A stretch of DNA of 10,450 nucleotides, taken from contig CANGEZ010000052.1 in NCBI GenBank assembly GCA_947452875.1, positions 1 to 10,450 on the forward strand, written 5' to 3'. Shown here piece by piece: positions 1 through 7,507 of this stretch. Under the pieces are notes generated by a model. It was not told the origin of the DNA. It searched no databases and saw nothing but the letters and a program-made list of their open reading frames with translations. This DNA is from Chitinophagaceae bacterium. GTDB taxonomy: Bacteria; Bacteroidota; Bacteroidia; Chitinophagales; Chitinophagaceae. Within the stretch, counting starts at the first letter, position 1. Each line of letters opens with the position of its first letter. The translations under genes and the position numbers were made by a program.

Positions 1-1058
1 TGATGTTTCACTCTTCCGGCTTCTGCCATTCCACTTGCAGAAATAATCACACAAGGATTTTTATAATAGTTGAGCATTTTAGACTCATCAACAGTTTTTA
101 CAAATTTCAACCCCTTAAATGCAAAAGGATCACTATCGCTTAATATTACTTTTTGAATTCTTGAATTAAAATACTGAGGATAGCTTTTTACAATTTGTGT
201 GGCTTTGGTGCTTAACGGACTGTCAACAAAATATTCCAATGCAGGCAATCTGTTTTCAAGTTCGAGCTGGTTAAGTGTATATAATAATTCTTGCGTTCTT
301 CCCACACTAAATGCCGGTATAATCAACTTTCCTTTTTTCTTCAAGCAAGTATCTTCAATCCACTTCAACATGGTTTCTGTTGAAGAGTGAAATTCATCGT
401 GCAAGCTATTACCGTAAGTTGATTCCAATAAAATATAATCTGCTTGTGGAAATACTTCCGGCGATTTTAAAATAATATCCCTGTATCTACCAACATCACC
501 GCTAAAAGTAATAGTTGTTGTTTTTTTATTTTCTGTAATTCTCAAATGAACAGCCGCAGAGCCAATAATGTGTCCGGCGTCGGTATAACAAAATTCAATA
601 TCCTCATCAATTCGAATCCATTGATTGTAATCAACAGTTACAAATTGATCAGCAGCAATTAAGGCATCATCAACAGTATACAAAGGTTTCAAATAAGGAA
701 AACCCAATAATGCTCTTCTTTTGTTTTCATATTTCACATCCATTTCCTGAATGTTGGCTGAATCTTCCATCAACACCTTCGCTAAATCTTTAGTAGCAGG
801 TGTTGCATATACTTTTCCTTTGTACCCATCTTTTATCAGTTTAGGAATTAACCCACAATGATCAATATGCGCATGAGATAAAATCATGTAGTTTACTTCG
901 GATGGATTAAATCCAAATGAAGCATTCAGTTCTGCAGTCTCATGTCCCATACCCTGAAACAAGCCACAATCAAGCAATATTTTTTTTCCGTTTGATAAAG
1001 TAATGAGATGCTTGGATCCTGTTACTGTGCGGGCTGCGCCGTGGAATGATATTTTCAT
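1..1058 (-). CDS. MBL-fold/beta-CASP RNA-processing nuclease (3' end cut by window edge)
   Basis: Partial gene: 352 codons from an ATG at 1058 running off the left edge, so the C-terminus is missing. The N-terminus (MKISFHGAARTVTGS) and the zinc motif HAHIDH at residues 62-67 mark a metallo-beta-lactamase fold. Further metal-site motifs follow: DAGHIIGSA (160-168, His163) and SGDVGR (Asp188). The beta-CASP part shows ESTYGN (212-217), IPAFSVGRTQELL and, at the very edge, SGMAEAGR (342-349), the usual motif just before the conserved beta-CASP histidine. This layout matches the COG1236/YSH1-like bacterial proteins related to CPSF-73 and to Thermus TTHA0252, which are cytoplasmic ribonucleases; family members are usually about 450 residues. 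Which RNA it cuts cannot be read from sequence. It is downstream of the amidohydrolase but separated by a terminator, so it probably has its own promoter, which I could not find. Family call is firm; role is inferred. Confidence 0.92.
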   Translation of the reverse strand, partial: MKISFHGAARTVTGSKHLITLSNGKKILLDCGLFQGMGHETAELNASFGFNPSEVNYMILSHAHIDHCGLIPKLIKDGYKGKVYATPATKDLAKVLMEDSANIQEMDVKYENKRRALLGFPYLKPLYTVDDALIAADQFVTVDYNQWIRIDEDIEFCYTDAGHIIGSAAVHLRITENKKTTTITFSGDVGRYRDIILKSPEVFPQADYILLESTYGNSLHDEFHSSTETMLKWIEDTCLKKKGKLIIPAFSVGRTQELLYTLNQLELENRLPALEYFVDSPLSTKATQIVKSYPQYFNSRIQKVILSDSDPFAFKGLKFVKTVDESKMLNYYKNPCVIISASGMAEAGRVKH

Positions 1059-1074
1059 GAGGAATAATTTAAAA

Positions 1075-1129
1075 TTGAAAAGTAAAAAGTAAAAACCCAA
1101 AAACCTACAAAAACCCAAAAACTTTTCAA
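1075..1129. repeat. Inverted repeat enclosing two A/C-rich direct repeats
   Basis: The 14-mer AAAAACCCAAAAAC occurs at 1091-1104 and again at 1109-1122, an 18-bp period. The pair is enclosed by a perfect 9-bp inverted repeat, TTGAAAAGT (1075-1083) and ACTTTTCAA (1121-1129). This block fills most of the 110-bp gap between the amidohydrolase and the MBL nuclease and would be the 5' leader of the latter. It looks like low-complexity intergenic repeat material; no function is evident. Confidence 0.55.
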
Positions 1130-1134
1130 GCTCC

Positions 1135-1155
1135 AAAAAAGTCCCCCTTTGGGGG
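1135..1155 (-). terminator. Intrinsic terminator of the secA/SPOR/M20 run (C5-AAA-G5, U6)
   Basis: Read on the minus strand, CCCCC (1155-1151), loop AAA, GGGGG (1147-1143), then AC and six T (1140-1135). This is a compact GC stem followed by a U-tract, 13 nt past the TAA of the amidohydrolase. A second C5 block (1165-1161) lies 5' of the hairpin on the same strand and could pair with the same G5, so two folds compete. The whole C5/C5/G5 arrangement resembles a repeat that is common between genes in Bacteroidota. Confidence 0.8.
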
Positions 1156-1168
1156 ATTGAGGGGGCTC

Positions 1169-2341
1169 TTAAACCTTAACCGCCAACCACGCCATCATGC
1201 CCATGCCATGCTCAATCGCGGCTTCATCAATATTGAATGTAGGTGTATGAACATTACTAGTGATTCCTTTTGCTTTGTTTCCGGCTCCTAATCTGAAAAA
1301 ACAACCTGGTATCTTATGAGAATAATAAGCAAAATCTTCGGCACCCATTCTTAATTCTGTTTCAGAAACATTATCTGTGCCTGCATATTGTTCAGCTATA
1401 GCTCGGGCTTCAGCAGAAAGTGCTTCATTGTTAAAAACAAAAGGATAGCCTACATCTATTCTAACATCCACTTCCGCACCCATGGCTGTTACCAATTCTT
1501 TAGTTTGCTTGATAATCATTTCATGTGCTTTGAAACGCCATTCTTCGTTCATCGCTCTGAAGGTTCCCATCAACTTCACTTCAGAAGGAATGACGTTTGT
1601 TGTGTTGCCCCCATTCATTGCCGTTATCGACAATACCGAAGGATTGAAAGGATTATTATTTCTGCTGATGATTTGTTGTAAACTAATAACAAGATGTGAT
1701 GCGATAAGAATCGAATCGGCCGTAAACTGCGGCGCTGCTGCATGTCCGCCTTTGCATTTGATGGTGATATAAATTTCATCGGCGCTCGCCATAACCATGC
1801 CACCTCTGAAACTGAATTGTCCTGCTTCCATTCCGGGATGGACATGTAAAGCAAGAATTTTTTCAGGAGCAGGATTTTCAAGCACACCTTCTTTAATCAA
1901 TAAACTTGCACCACCGGGATTTTTTTCTTCACCAGGTTGAAAAATCAATTTCACAGTTCCTTCCCAATCATCTTTGGTTTCATTTAAAATCTTTGCAGCA
2001 CCTAATAAACAAGTTGTATGCACATCATGACCACATGCATGCATGACTCCATGATTTGTTGATTTATACGCAACCTCATTTTCTTCCACAATTGGCAATG
2101 CATCCATATCTGCACGCAATGCAACAATTTTCTTATCGGGATTTTTTCCTTTTATCAAACCAACAACACCGGTTGTGGCTTTCACTTCAAATGGAATATT
2201 CCATTCGCTCAATTTAGATTGTATAAATTTTGAGGTATTGTATTCTTCATAGCTCAACTCCGGGTTGGCGTGAAGATGATGACGAACTTCAATGAATTCG
2301 TTAGTATAAGTGCGGGCAAGATTTTTAATGGTATTCAGCAT
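1169..2341 (-). CDS. M20-family amidohydrolase/peptidase (hippurate or N-acyl-amino-acid hydrolase type)
   Basis: A 390-residue protein, normal length for the M20D group. I start it at the ATG at 2341; a TTG one codon upstream is the only nearby alternative. Numbering from that upstream codon, the metal-site motifs are RADMDALP (77-84), HACGHDVHT (102-110, Cys104 and His106 as metal ligands), FQPGEE (135-140, general-base Glu and metal Glu), LHVHPG (166-171) and a C-terminal VHTPTF (His366). GGHAAAP (199-205) sits in the dimerisation/lid domain, its His completing the partner active site in this family. MGAEDFAYY (333-341) is also typical of M20D. The family hydrolyses amide bonds of N-acyl or N-benzoyl amino acids, indole-acetyl amino acids and related substrates; the real substrate cannot be told. 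No signal peptide, so cytoplasmic. It is the last gene of the secA-SPOR-M20 run, starting 47 bp after the SPOR gene and ending at a terminator. Confidence 0.92.
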   Translation of the reverse strand: MLNTIKNLARTYTNEFIEVRHHLHANPELSYEEYNTSKFIQSKLSEWNIPFEVKATTGVVGLIKGKNPDKKIVALRADMDALPIVEENEVAYKSTNHGVMHACGHDVHTTCLLGAAKILNETKDDWEGTVKLIFQPGEEKNPGGASLLIKEGVLENPAPEKILALHVHPGMEAGQFSFRGGMVMASADEIYITIKCKGGHAAAPQFTADSILIASHLVISLQQIISRNNNPFNPSVLSITAMNGGNTTNVIPSEVKLMGTFRAMNEEWRFKAHEMIIKQTKELVTAMGAEVDVRIDVGYPFVFNNEALSAEARAIAEQYAGTDNVSETELRMGAEDFAYYSHKIPGCFFRLGAGNKAKGITSNVHTPTFNIDEAAIEHGMGMMAWLAVKV

Positions 2342-2388
2342 CAATAAAAGGGGTTGTCAAAAATTAAAAAATATTTCTCCAACAGCAA

Positions 2389-2859
2389 CTATTGCTCTTC
2401 AACAGGAATTGCGTTCTTGTCAACAGGCTTCTGCTCTACTTTTTCATTCAGCAAGTAAATATTTCCGGTAACAATATTCAAATCGGTGATTTGTTTCTTT
2501 AATTTTTCTGCCTCATTTTTATCGACAATATTCCCAATCTTCAATTTGATATATGGAGATTGGAAAGTCATATATACTTTATGTTCGGGGAATTGCTGCA
2601 ATAATGTAGTTCGCACTTTCATGGCGAGGTCGCGGTCGGTTGTATTCAACAACATTAATCTGTAACCGTTTACCAGCTGAACTTTCAAAGCGAGGCTCTC
2701 GTTGTACTCTGCCATTTTTTTTCCAAATACATCCACACGTTTGTCTTTGTAAATAGAATGCGTATTTGAAACTACAACTGTATCATTTGTATTTTCCTGA
2801 GCAAAGGAATAAATAAAAAGCAACTGAAATAAAAAATACAGCAAATAATTTTTTCGCAT
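2389..2859 (-). CDS. Small secreted SPOR-domain-like protein
   Basis: A 156-residue protein. I choose the ATG at 2859 because it gives a clean signal peptide (MRKNYLLYFLFQLLFIYSFA, cleavage likely before Gln); in-frame ATGs at 2880 and 2889 and a TTG at 2895 would only add a polar N-terminal extension. After the signal comes a linker, then a roughly 70-residue region containing GYRLMLLNT, a helix ending in LLQQFPEHKVYMTF and PYIKLKIGNIVDKNEAEKLKKQI. That alternation of strand-helix-strand-strand-helix, and the aromatic-rich PYIKLKIG strand, fits the SPOR fold, which in other bacteria binds denuded peptidoglycan glycans at division sites. The tail is charged. No lipobox Cys, so it is predicted to be a free periplasmic protein. 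It sits between secA and the M20 gene, close enough to be co-transcribed. The SPOR assignment is from recalled similarity to Bacteroidota relatives; binding is inferred. Confidence 0.78.
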   Translation of the reverse strand: MRKNYLLYFLFQLLFIYSFAQENTNDTVVVSNTHSIYKDKRVDVFGKKMAEYNESLALKVQLVNGYRLMLLNTTDRDLAMKVRTTLLQQFPEHKVYMTFQSPYIKLKIGNIVDKNEAEKLKKQITDLNIVTGNIYLLNEKVEQKPVDKNAIPVEEQ

Positions 2860-2922
2860 TTGAAAATTTGATTTATTCATCTGATTCATTTTCAAAACAA
2901 TCTGATTTTATATCATGAATGC

Positions 2923-2937
2923 AACTTTCAGAAAGTT
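2923..2937. repeat. Short perfect inverted repeat between secA and the SPOR gene
   Basis: AACTTTC-A-GAAAGTT, two 7-bp arms around one base, lies 8 bp past the secA stop codon on the minus strand. No U-tract follows, so it is not a normal intrinsic terminator. It might be a protein-binding dyad or a weak RNA hairpin (6-bp stem, 3-nt loop) at the secA 3' end. It may be chance in AT-rich DNA. Confidence 0.35.
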
Positions 2938-2945
2938 ACAAATTA

Positions 2946-5900
2946 TTATGCATCCTTTCCATGACATTGCTTGAACTTCTTACCACTTCCACAAGGACAA
3001 GGATCATTGCGTCCAATTTTTGGTTCAACGCGAACTGGCTCTTGTTTTATCGGTGCTGATGGATCAAAATAATCATTTTGATTGGCTGCATAATCTTGTC
3101 CAGCTTCGTCAATTTCCGCTTTGTTGACATTCATCTTACTCATGTCTGTCTTTCTTTCTCTGCCTTCTCGTAATTGACCTGGCTGTGATTGTTCTACTGG
3201 AATTCCCGCATGACTTAAGAAACCAACGATATCTATATTCACTTTATCATTCATTACCTTGAAAGCACTGAAGGCTTCAATTTTATAAATCACCAAAGGA
3301 TCTTTTTGTTCGTAACCTGCAGTCTGAACACTGTGACGTAAATCATCCATAGCACGAAGATGCTCTTTCCATGCATCGTCGATTAATGCTAACGTGATGT
3401 TTCTTTCCAAAGCGCTCATCAACTCTCTTCCTTCCGTTTCGAAATATTTATCAAGTTTTACCAAAGCTTGAATGCCTCTTTTGCCATCTGTAAATGGAAC
3501 CGAAACATTTTCAATCTGATTGCCTTGTTCTTTTCTGATGTTTGAAATCAACGGCATGGTTTGAGCCACAACATTGTTCTTTTTCATGCCATAATGCGCC
3601 ATCGACTCTTGATACAATTTTTCAGTCAAGGTGTTTTCATCATCCTTATTTATTTCATCAACAGTAATGGCAGTATCAATACCCAATTGCATGATGACAT
3701 TCAATTTGAATTGCTCATGACTACCGCCATTTTTTGCATTCTGAATCAAATTAGTCGCAACACCATAAAATGCATTATCTAAATCAAGCGCCAATCTTTC
3801 TCCAAACAACGCATGGTTTCTTCTTCCGTAAACCACGTTACGTTGTTTGTTCATCACATCATCATATTCAAGTAAGCGTTTGCGGATACCGAAGTTGTTT
3901 TCTTCTACTTTTTTCTGAGCACGCTCGATACTTTTGGTAATCATGCTGTGTTGGATTACCTCTCCTTCTTTGTAACCCATTCTATCCATGAGTCCTGCAA
4001 TTCTTTCACTGCCGAACATACGCATCAAATCATCTTCCAAAGACACGAAGAAATTTGTTGTACCCGGATCACCCTGACGACCGGCACGACCACGAAGCTG
4101 TCTATCGACACGACGACTTTCATGACGTTCTGTACCCAAGATTGCCAAGCCTCCAGCTTCTTTTACACCGGGGCCTAACTTGATATCAGTACCACGACCA
4201 GCCATATTGGTAGCAATGGTTACAGCTCCAGCCAAACCAGCTTCTGCAACTACCTGTGCTTCTTTCGAGTGTTGTTTTGCATTCAATACATTATGAGGAA
4301 TATTTTTCTGTTTCAACATTCTGCTTAGCAATTCACTCACTTCAACAGAAGTTGTACCTACCAGTGTTGGACGTCCGGCAGCACGAAGCAATTCGATTTC
4401 GTCTATAACAGCCCTATATTTTTCGCGCTTGGTTTTGTAAACTTTATCTTGATCATCAATACGAATCGCTTTTACATTGGTTGGAATGGTTACGACATCT
4501 AATTTGTAAATGCTCCATAACTCAGCCGCTTCTGTTTCCGCAGTACCCGTCATACCAGCAAGCTTGTGATACATTCTGAAATAATTCTGTAAGGTAACGG
4601 TTGCGTATGTCTGCGTAGATGCTTCAATTTTTACATTTTCTTTTGCTTCCAGTGCCTGATGCAAACCATCGGAATATCTTCTGCCTTCCATGATACGACC
4701 TGTTTGCTCATCAACAATTTTCACGGCACCATCAATCACCACATATTCGATGTCTTTTTCAAACAACGTGTATGATTTAAGCAATTGTTGTACAATATGA
4801 ATACGCTCTGCTTTCAATGAATACTCATTCAGCAGATTTTCTTTTTGTAGTAATTTTTCTTCTGGATCCAATGAAGTTTTATCAATGGCAGAAAGCTTTG
4901 TGGCGATATCCGGAAGGATAAAAAATTCAGGATCTTCACCATGGCGAGTGATCAAAGAAATACCTTGATCGGTCAATTCAACTGAGTTGTTTTTTTCATC
5001 AATGACGAAGAACAATTCAGCATCTACTTTAGGCATTTCTTTTTGCTGATCGGCGAGGTAATAATTTTCGCTTTTCTGCAATTTTACTCTCATACCTGGC
5101 TCACTCAAAAACTTGATTAACGCACTATTTTTTGGCAAACCACGATGAGCACGCATCAAGGCCAAACCGCCATCTTTAGGATCATCGTTACCTTCAGCGA
5201 TTTTCTTTTTGGCTTCAATTAAATATTGATTGGTTGCTTTTTTTTGTGCTTCCACCAATTTTTCAATTCTTGGTTTTAAATCAAAAAACTGCTGGGTATT
5301 ATCGCTATGTCCAACCGGACCACTTATAATCAAAGGCGTTCTTGCATCATCAATCAACACACTATCCACCTCATCCACCATCGCAAAATGGTGTTTGCGT
5401 TGCACCATTTCATCAGGGCGATGCACCATATTATCTCTTAGGTAATCAAAGCCAAATTCGTTGTTGGTGCCATAAGTGATATCTGCATTGTATGCGTTAC
5501 GACGTGCGTCAGTATTAGGTTCGTGTTTATCAATACAATCCACTCTCAATCCTAACCATTCGAAAATGGGACCATTCCACTCGCTATCCCTTTTGGCTAG
5601 ATAATCATTCACGGTTACGATATGTACACCTTCACCGGCCAATGCATTTAAATAAGCAGGCAAAGTACTCACCAAGGTTTTACCTTCTCCGGTAGCCATC
5701 TCGGCGATTTTACCTGAATGTAAAACGGCTCCACCAATCAGCTGTACATCATAGTGAACCATGTTCCAGGAAACGATATTTCCGGCGGCTTTCCATGAAT
5801 TTTTAAAAATGGCTTTATCGCCTTGTATGGTGATGTGTTCTTTTTTAGCAGCTAATTCTTTATCCAAATCCGTTGCTGAAGATTCAATATTTTCGTTTTC

Positions 5901-6272
5901 TTTAAAACGTCTGCCTGTTTCTTTCACCACAGCAAAAGCTTCTGGTAAAATCTCCAATAAAACTTCCTCGATTTTTTGATCACGTTGTTTTTTCAGCTCA
6001 TCGATTTCTCTATACAAAACATCTCTGCCACTGATGTCTTCTGGAGACAACGCTTCAGCTGCATTGTTCTTTTCTGAAATAATGTCATCAATGGAGGTAA
6101 GATGCGTTTTAATTCTAGCTTTGAATTCGACAGTTTTACCACGAAGTTCATCATTGGAAAGCGACTGGTATGTGGCGAAAAACTCACGAACCTTTGCAAT
6201 TTGAGGCAATATTTTCTTTACGTCCTTTTCACTTTTACTGCCTCCGAATAATTTTGAAATAAATCCTAACAT
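2946..6272 (-). CDS. secA: Protein translocase ATPase SecA
   Basis: SecA, 1108 residues, the cytoplasmic/membrane-associated ATPase that pushes unfolded preproteins through SecYEG. Visible motifs: Walker A MATGEGKT (192-199), VNDYLAKRD (221-229), YGTNNEFGFDYLRDN (267-281), Walker B region VDEVDSVLIDDARTP (299-313), MTGTAETE (574-581), NMAGRGTD (689-696) and the arginine-finger segment ESRRVDRQLRGRAGRQG (718-734). The C-terminus carries the zinc-binding DPCPCGSGKKFKQCH (Cys1092, Cys1094, Cys1103, His1104). It is about 200 residues longer than the E. coli protein (901). The extra length is partly near residues 60-105 of the first nucleotide-binding domain and partly near 320-480 in the preprotein cross-linking region, plus helical scaffold segments; this is normal for Bacteroidota. 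The start ATG at 6272 gives the standard MLGFISKLFG beginning. It is the first gene of the minus-strand run, divergent from atpG. No break or lost catalytic residue is seen. Confidence 0.98.
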   Translation of the reverse strand: MLGFISKLFGGSKSEKDVKKILPQIAKVREFFATYQSLSNDELRGKTVEFKARIKTHLTSIDDIISEKNNAAEALSPEDISGRDVLYREIDELKKQRDQKIEEVLLEILPEAFAVVKETGRRFKENENIESSATDLDKELAAKKEHITIQGDKAIFKNSWKAAGNIVSWNMVHYDVQLIGGAVLHSGKIAEMATGEGKTLVSTLPAYLNALAGEGVHIVTVNDYLAKRDSEWNGPIFEWLGLRVDCIDKHEPNTDARRNAYNADITYGTNNEFGFDYLRDNMVHRPDEMVQRKHHFAMVDEVDSVLIDDARTPLIISGPVGHSDNTQQFFDLKPRIEKLVEAQKKATNQYLIEAKKKIAEGNDDPKDGGLALMRAHRGLPKNSALIKFLSEPGMRVKLQKSENYYLADQQKEMPKVDAELFFVIDEKNNSVELTDQGISLITRHGEDPEFFILPDIATKLSAIDKTSLDPEEKLLQKENLLNEYSLKAERIHIVQQLLKSYTLFEKDIEYVVIDGAVKIVDEQTGRIMEGRRYSDGLHQALEAKENVKIEASTQTYATVTLQNYFRMYHKLAGMTGTAETEAAELWSIYKLDVVTIPTNVKAIRIDDQDKVYKTKREKYRAVIDEIELLRAAGRPTLVGTTSVEVSELLSRMLKQKNIPHNVLNAKQHSKEAQVVAEAGLAGAVTIATNMAGRGTDIKLGPGVKEAGGLAILGTERHESRRVDRQLRGRAGRQGDPGTTNFFVSLEDDLMRMFGSERIAGLMDRMGYKEGEVIQHSMITKSIERAQKKVEENNFGIRKRLLEYDDVMNKQRNVVYGRRNHALFGERLALDLDNAFYGVATNLIQNAKNGGSHEQFKLNVIMQLGIDTAITVDEINKDDENTLTEKLYQESMAHYGMKKNNVVAQTMPLISNIRKEQGNQIENVSVPFTDGKRGIQALVKLDKYFETEGRELMSALERNITLALIDDAWKEHLRAMDDLRHSVQTAGYEQKDPLVIYKIEAFSAFKVMNDKVNIDIVGFLSHAGIPVEQSQPGQLREGRERKTDMSKMNVNKAEIDEAGQDYAANQNDYFDPSAPIKQEPVRVEPKIGRNDPCPCGSGKKFKQCHGKDA

Positions 6273-6302
6273 TTTTATTACTTATAGATACACAATTAGT
6301 TT

Positions 6303-6344
6303 TAAGGTATTTACCTGTTGTCAAATAAGGTGCTAAGGTATTTA
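6303..6344. repeat. 11-bp direct repeat in the secA leader
   Basis: TAAGGTATTTA occurs at 6303-6313 and 6334-6344, 31 bp apart (close to three helical turns). Read on the minus strand each copy is TAAATACCTTA, preceded by TTTG 8 and 6 nt upstream respectively. Both copies lie inside the predicted 5' untranslated leader of secA, between its -7 box and start codon. They could be binding sites or a duplicated piece; nothing further can be said from sequence. Confidence 0.5.
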
Positions 6345-6365
6345 ATTAGCCAAATTGACAGGCTG

Positions 6366-6373
6366 CAAAGGTA
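6366..6373 (-). promoter_or_regulatory. Predicted secA promoter (-7 box TACCTTTG)
   Basis: The plus-strand CAAAGGTA reads TACCTTTG on the minus strand, a perfect match to the Bacteroidota -7 consensus TAnnTTTG. Transcription would begin near 6359, giving a leader of about 87 nt before the secA ATG. No TTG-type -33 element is found at the expected spacing, so the call rests on the -7 box and position only. No in-frame or other ATG lies in this leader, so a leader peptide is not indicated. Confidence 0.55.
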
Positions 6374-6460
6374 AAGAAGTTTATGGCGCAGCGAGGTAAA
6401 AAATTAAGACCAAAGTCAAAAATTAAAATTAAAAAGCAGAAAAACGCCAATAAAATTTTC

Positions 6461-6485
6461 AATTTTGAATTTTGAATTTTGAATT
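6461..6485. repeat. 7-bp tandem repeat (AATTTTG x3.5)
   Basis: AATTTTG is repeated at 6461-6467, 6468-6474 and 6475-6481, followed by a partial AATT. It lies in the divergent secA/atpG region, about 50 bp before the atpG -33 element. The surrounding bases 6374-6530 are A-rich and low in complexity; I see no gene or RNA structure there. Confidence 0.75.
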
Positions 6486-6533
6486 AACCTCAACATTTCA
6501 ATTCATAAGCCAAAAAAACACCCAAATAATCTC

Positions 6534-6563
6534 TTGATTTATTTAGCATTTGCCCTACCTTTG
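6534..6563 (+). promoter_or_regulatory. Predicted atpG promoter (TTG-N19-TACCTTTG)
   Basis: TTG at 6534-6536, a 19-bp spacer, then TACCTTTG at 6556-6563: both elements and the spacing fit the Bacteroidota housekeeping sigma factor consensus. Transcription would start near 6570, giving a leader of about 53 nt before the atpG ATG at 6623. This is the best promoter match in the window. Confidence 0.72.
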
Positions 6564-6622
6564 CGACCTAAAATTTGAAGATTTCCTTTGCTTCAAATTT
6601 ATCACCAATAATAGAATTTCAT

Positions 6623-7504
6623 ATGAGTGGCGCATTAAAAGAAGTAAGAAATAGGATTAAAAGTGTTCAAAGCACGCAACAAATTACCAAGGCGATGAAA
6701 ATGGTAAGTGCTGCAAAACTTCGTCGTGCTCAGGACGCCATTACCCAAATGCGCCCTTACGCGAAAAAATTACAGGAAATGCTCAGCAATATTGTGAGCA
6801 GCAGTGATGGAGATGTTTCTATGGATTTAGCAGCTGAAAGAGCAGTGGAAAAAGTATTGATTATTGTCGTAACCAGCGACAGAGGCCTTTGTGGCGGCTA
6901 TAATAGCAACCTCATCAAACTAGCTAAACAAACTATTAACGAGAAATATACGGAACAAAACCGTAAAGGAAACGTTCAGATATTACCAATTGGTAAAAAA
7001 GGTTTTGAGTTTTTCACCAAGAATGGCTTTAATGTCATCAATACATATTGGGACATTTTTTCTGGTTTAAGTTTTGAAAAAGTGCAAACAGCTGCCAAAT
7101 ATGCCATGGATGCATTTGCTGCAAAAGAAATAGATGCGGTTGAAGTGATTTACAGTGAATTCAAAAATGCAGCTTCTCAAGTTTATATCGCAGAGCCATT
7201 TCTTCCGGTACAAAAAATCAATTCAACAGATAATAAAAGAAAGTCCGACTTCATTTTTGAACCAAACCAACAGGTGCTTATTGCCGAGTTGATGCCAAAA
7301 ATTCTGAATACACAACTTTTCAAAGCGGTATTGGATGCCAATGCTAGTGAACACGGAGCCAGAATGACAGCGATGGATAAAGCCAGTGACAATGCAAATG
7401 AATTATTGAAATCATTGAAAATCAGTTACAATCGTGCACGTCAGGCGGCTATTACCACTGAGTTGACAGAAATTGTGAGTGGTGCTGCGGCTTTGCAAGG
7501 ATAA
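6623..7504 (+). CDS. atpG: F-type ATP synthase gamma subunit
   Basis: Gamma subunit of F1Fo ATP synthase, the central rotor stalk that turns inside the alpha3beta3 ring; 293 residues, usual length. The true start is the ATG at 6623 (MSGALKEVRNRIKSVQ), the standard N-terminal helix; a frame-open TTG at 6575 would add 16 unrelated residues and lies right behind the predicted transcription start, so I reject it. Conserved blocks are ITKAMKMVSAAKLRRAQ (21-37), TSDRGLCGGYNSN (84-96), SEHGARMTAMDKASDNA (242-258) and the C-terminal helix RQAAITTELTEIVSGAAAL (273-291), which together leave no doubt. It is transcribed away from secA and followed 92 bp later by scpB. No other ATP synthase gene is visible beside it; in many bacteria atpG lies between atpA and atpD or directly after atpA. 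Confidence 0.98.
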   Translation: MSGALKEVRNRIKSVQSTQQITKAMKMVSAAKLRRAQDAITQMRPYAKKLQEMLSNIVSSSDGDVSMDLAAERAVEKVLIIVVTSDRGLCGGYNSNLIKLAKQTINEKYTEQNRKGNVQILPIGKKGFEFFTKNGFNVINTYWDIFSGLSFEKVQTAAKYAMDAFAAKEIDAVEVIYSEFKNAASQVYIAEPFLPVQKINSTDNKRKSDFIFEPNQQVLIAELMPKILNTQLFKAVLDANASEHGARMTAMDKASDNANELLKSLKISYNRARQAAITTELTEIVSGAAALQG

Positions 7505-7507
7505 TGT

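Noticed and set aside
1388..1772. Two overlapping plus-strand open frames opposite the M20 gene
   Set aside because: They run antisense through a clearly coding, motif-rich gene and show no family features; they are frame shadows.
2384..2396. AGCAA-CTA-TTGCT hairpin around the stop codon of the SPOR gene
   Set aside because: Only a 5-bp stem and no adjoining U-tract; likely chance, and the next gene starts 47 bp on.
6461..6485. Tandem 7-mers as a possible CRISPR or plasmid-type iteron array
   Set aside because: Units are contiguous without spacers, only 3.5 copies, purely A/T with one G, and there are no cas or replication genes nearby.
6575..6622. Extended atpG start at the TTG at 6575 (16 extra residues)
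   Set aside because: The extra residues do not resemble gamma-subunit N-termini, and the TTG lies within about 5 nt of the predicted transcription start. The ATG at 6623 gives the standard MSGALKEVRNRI start.
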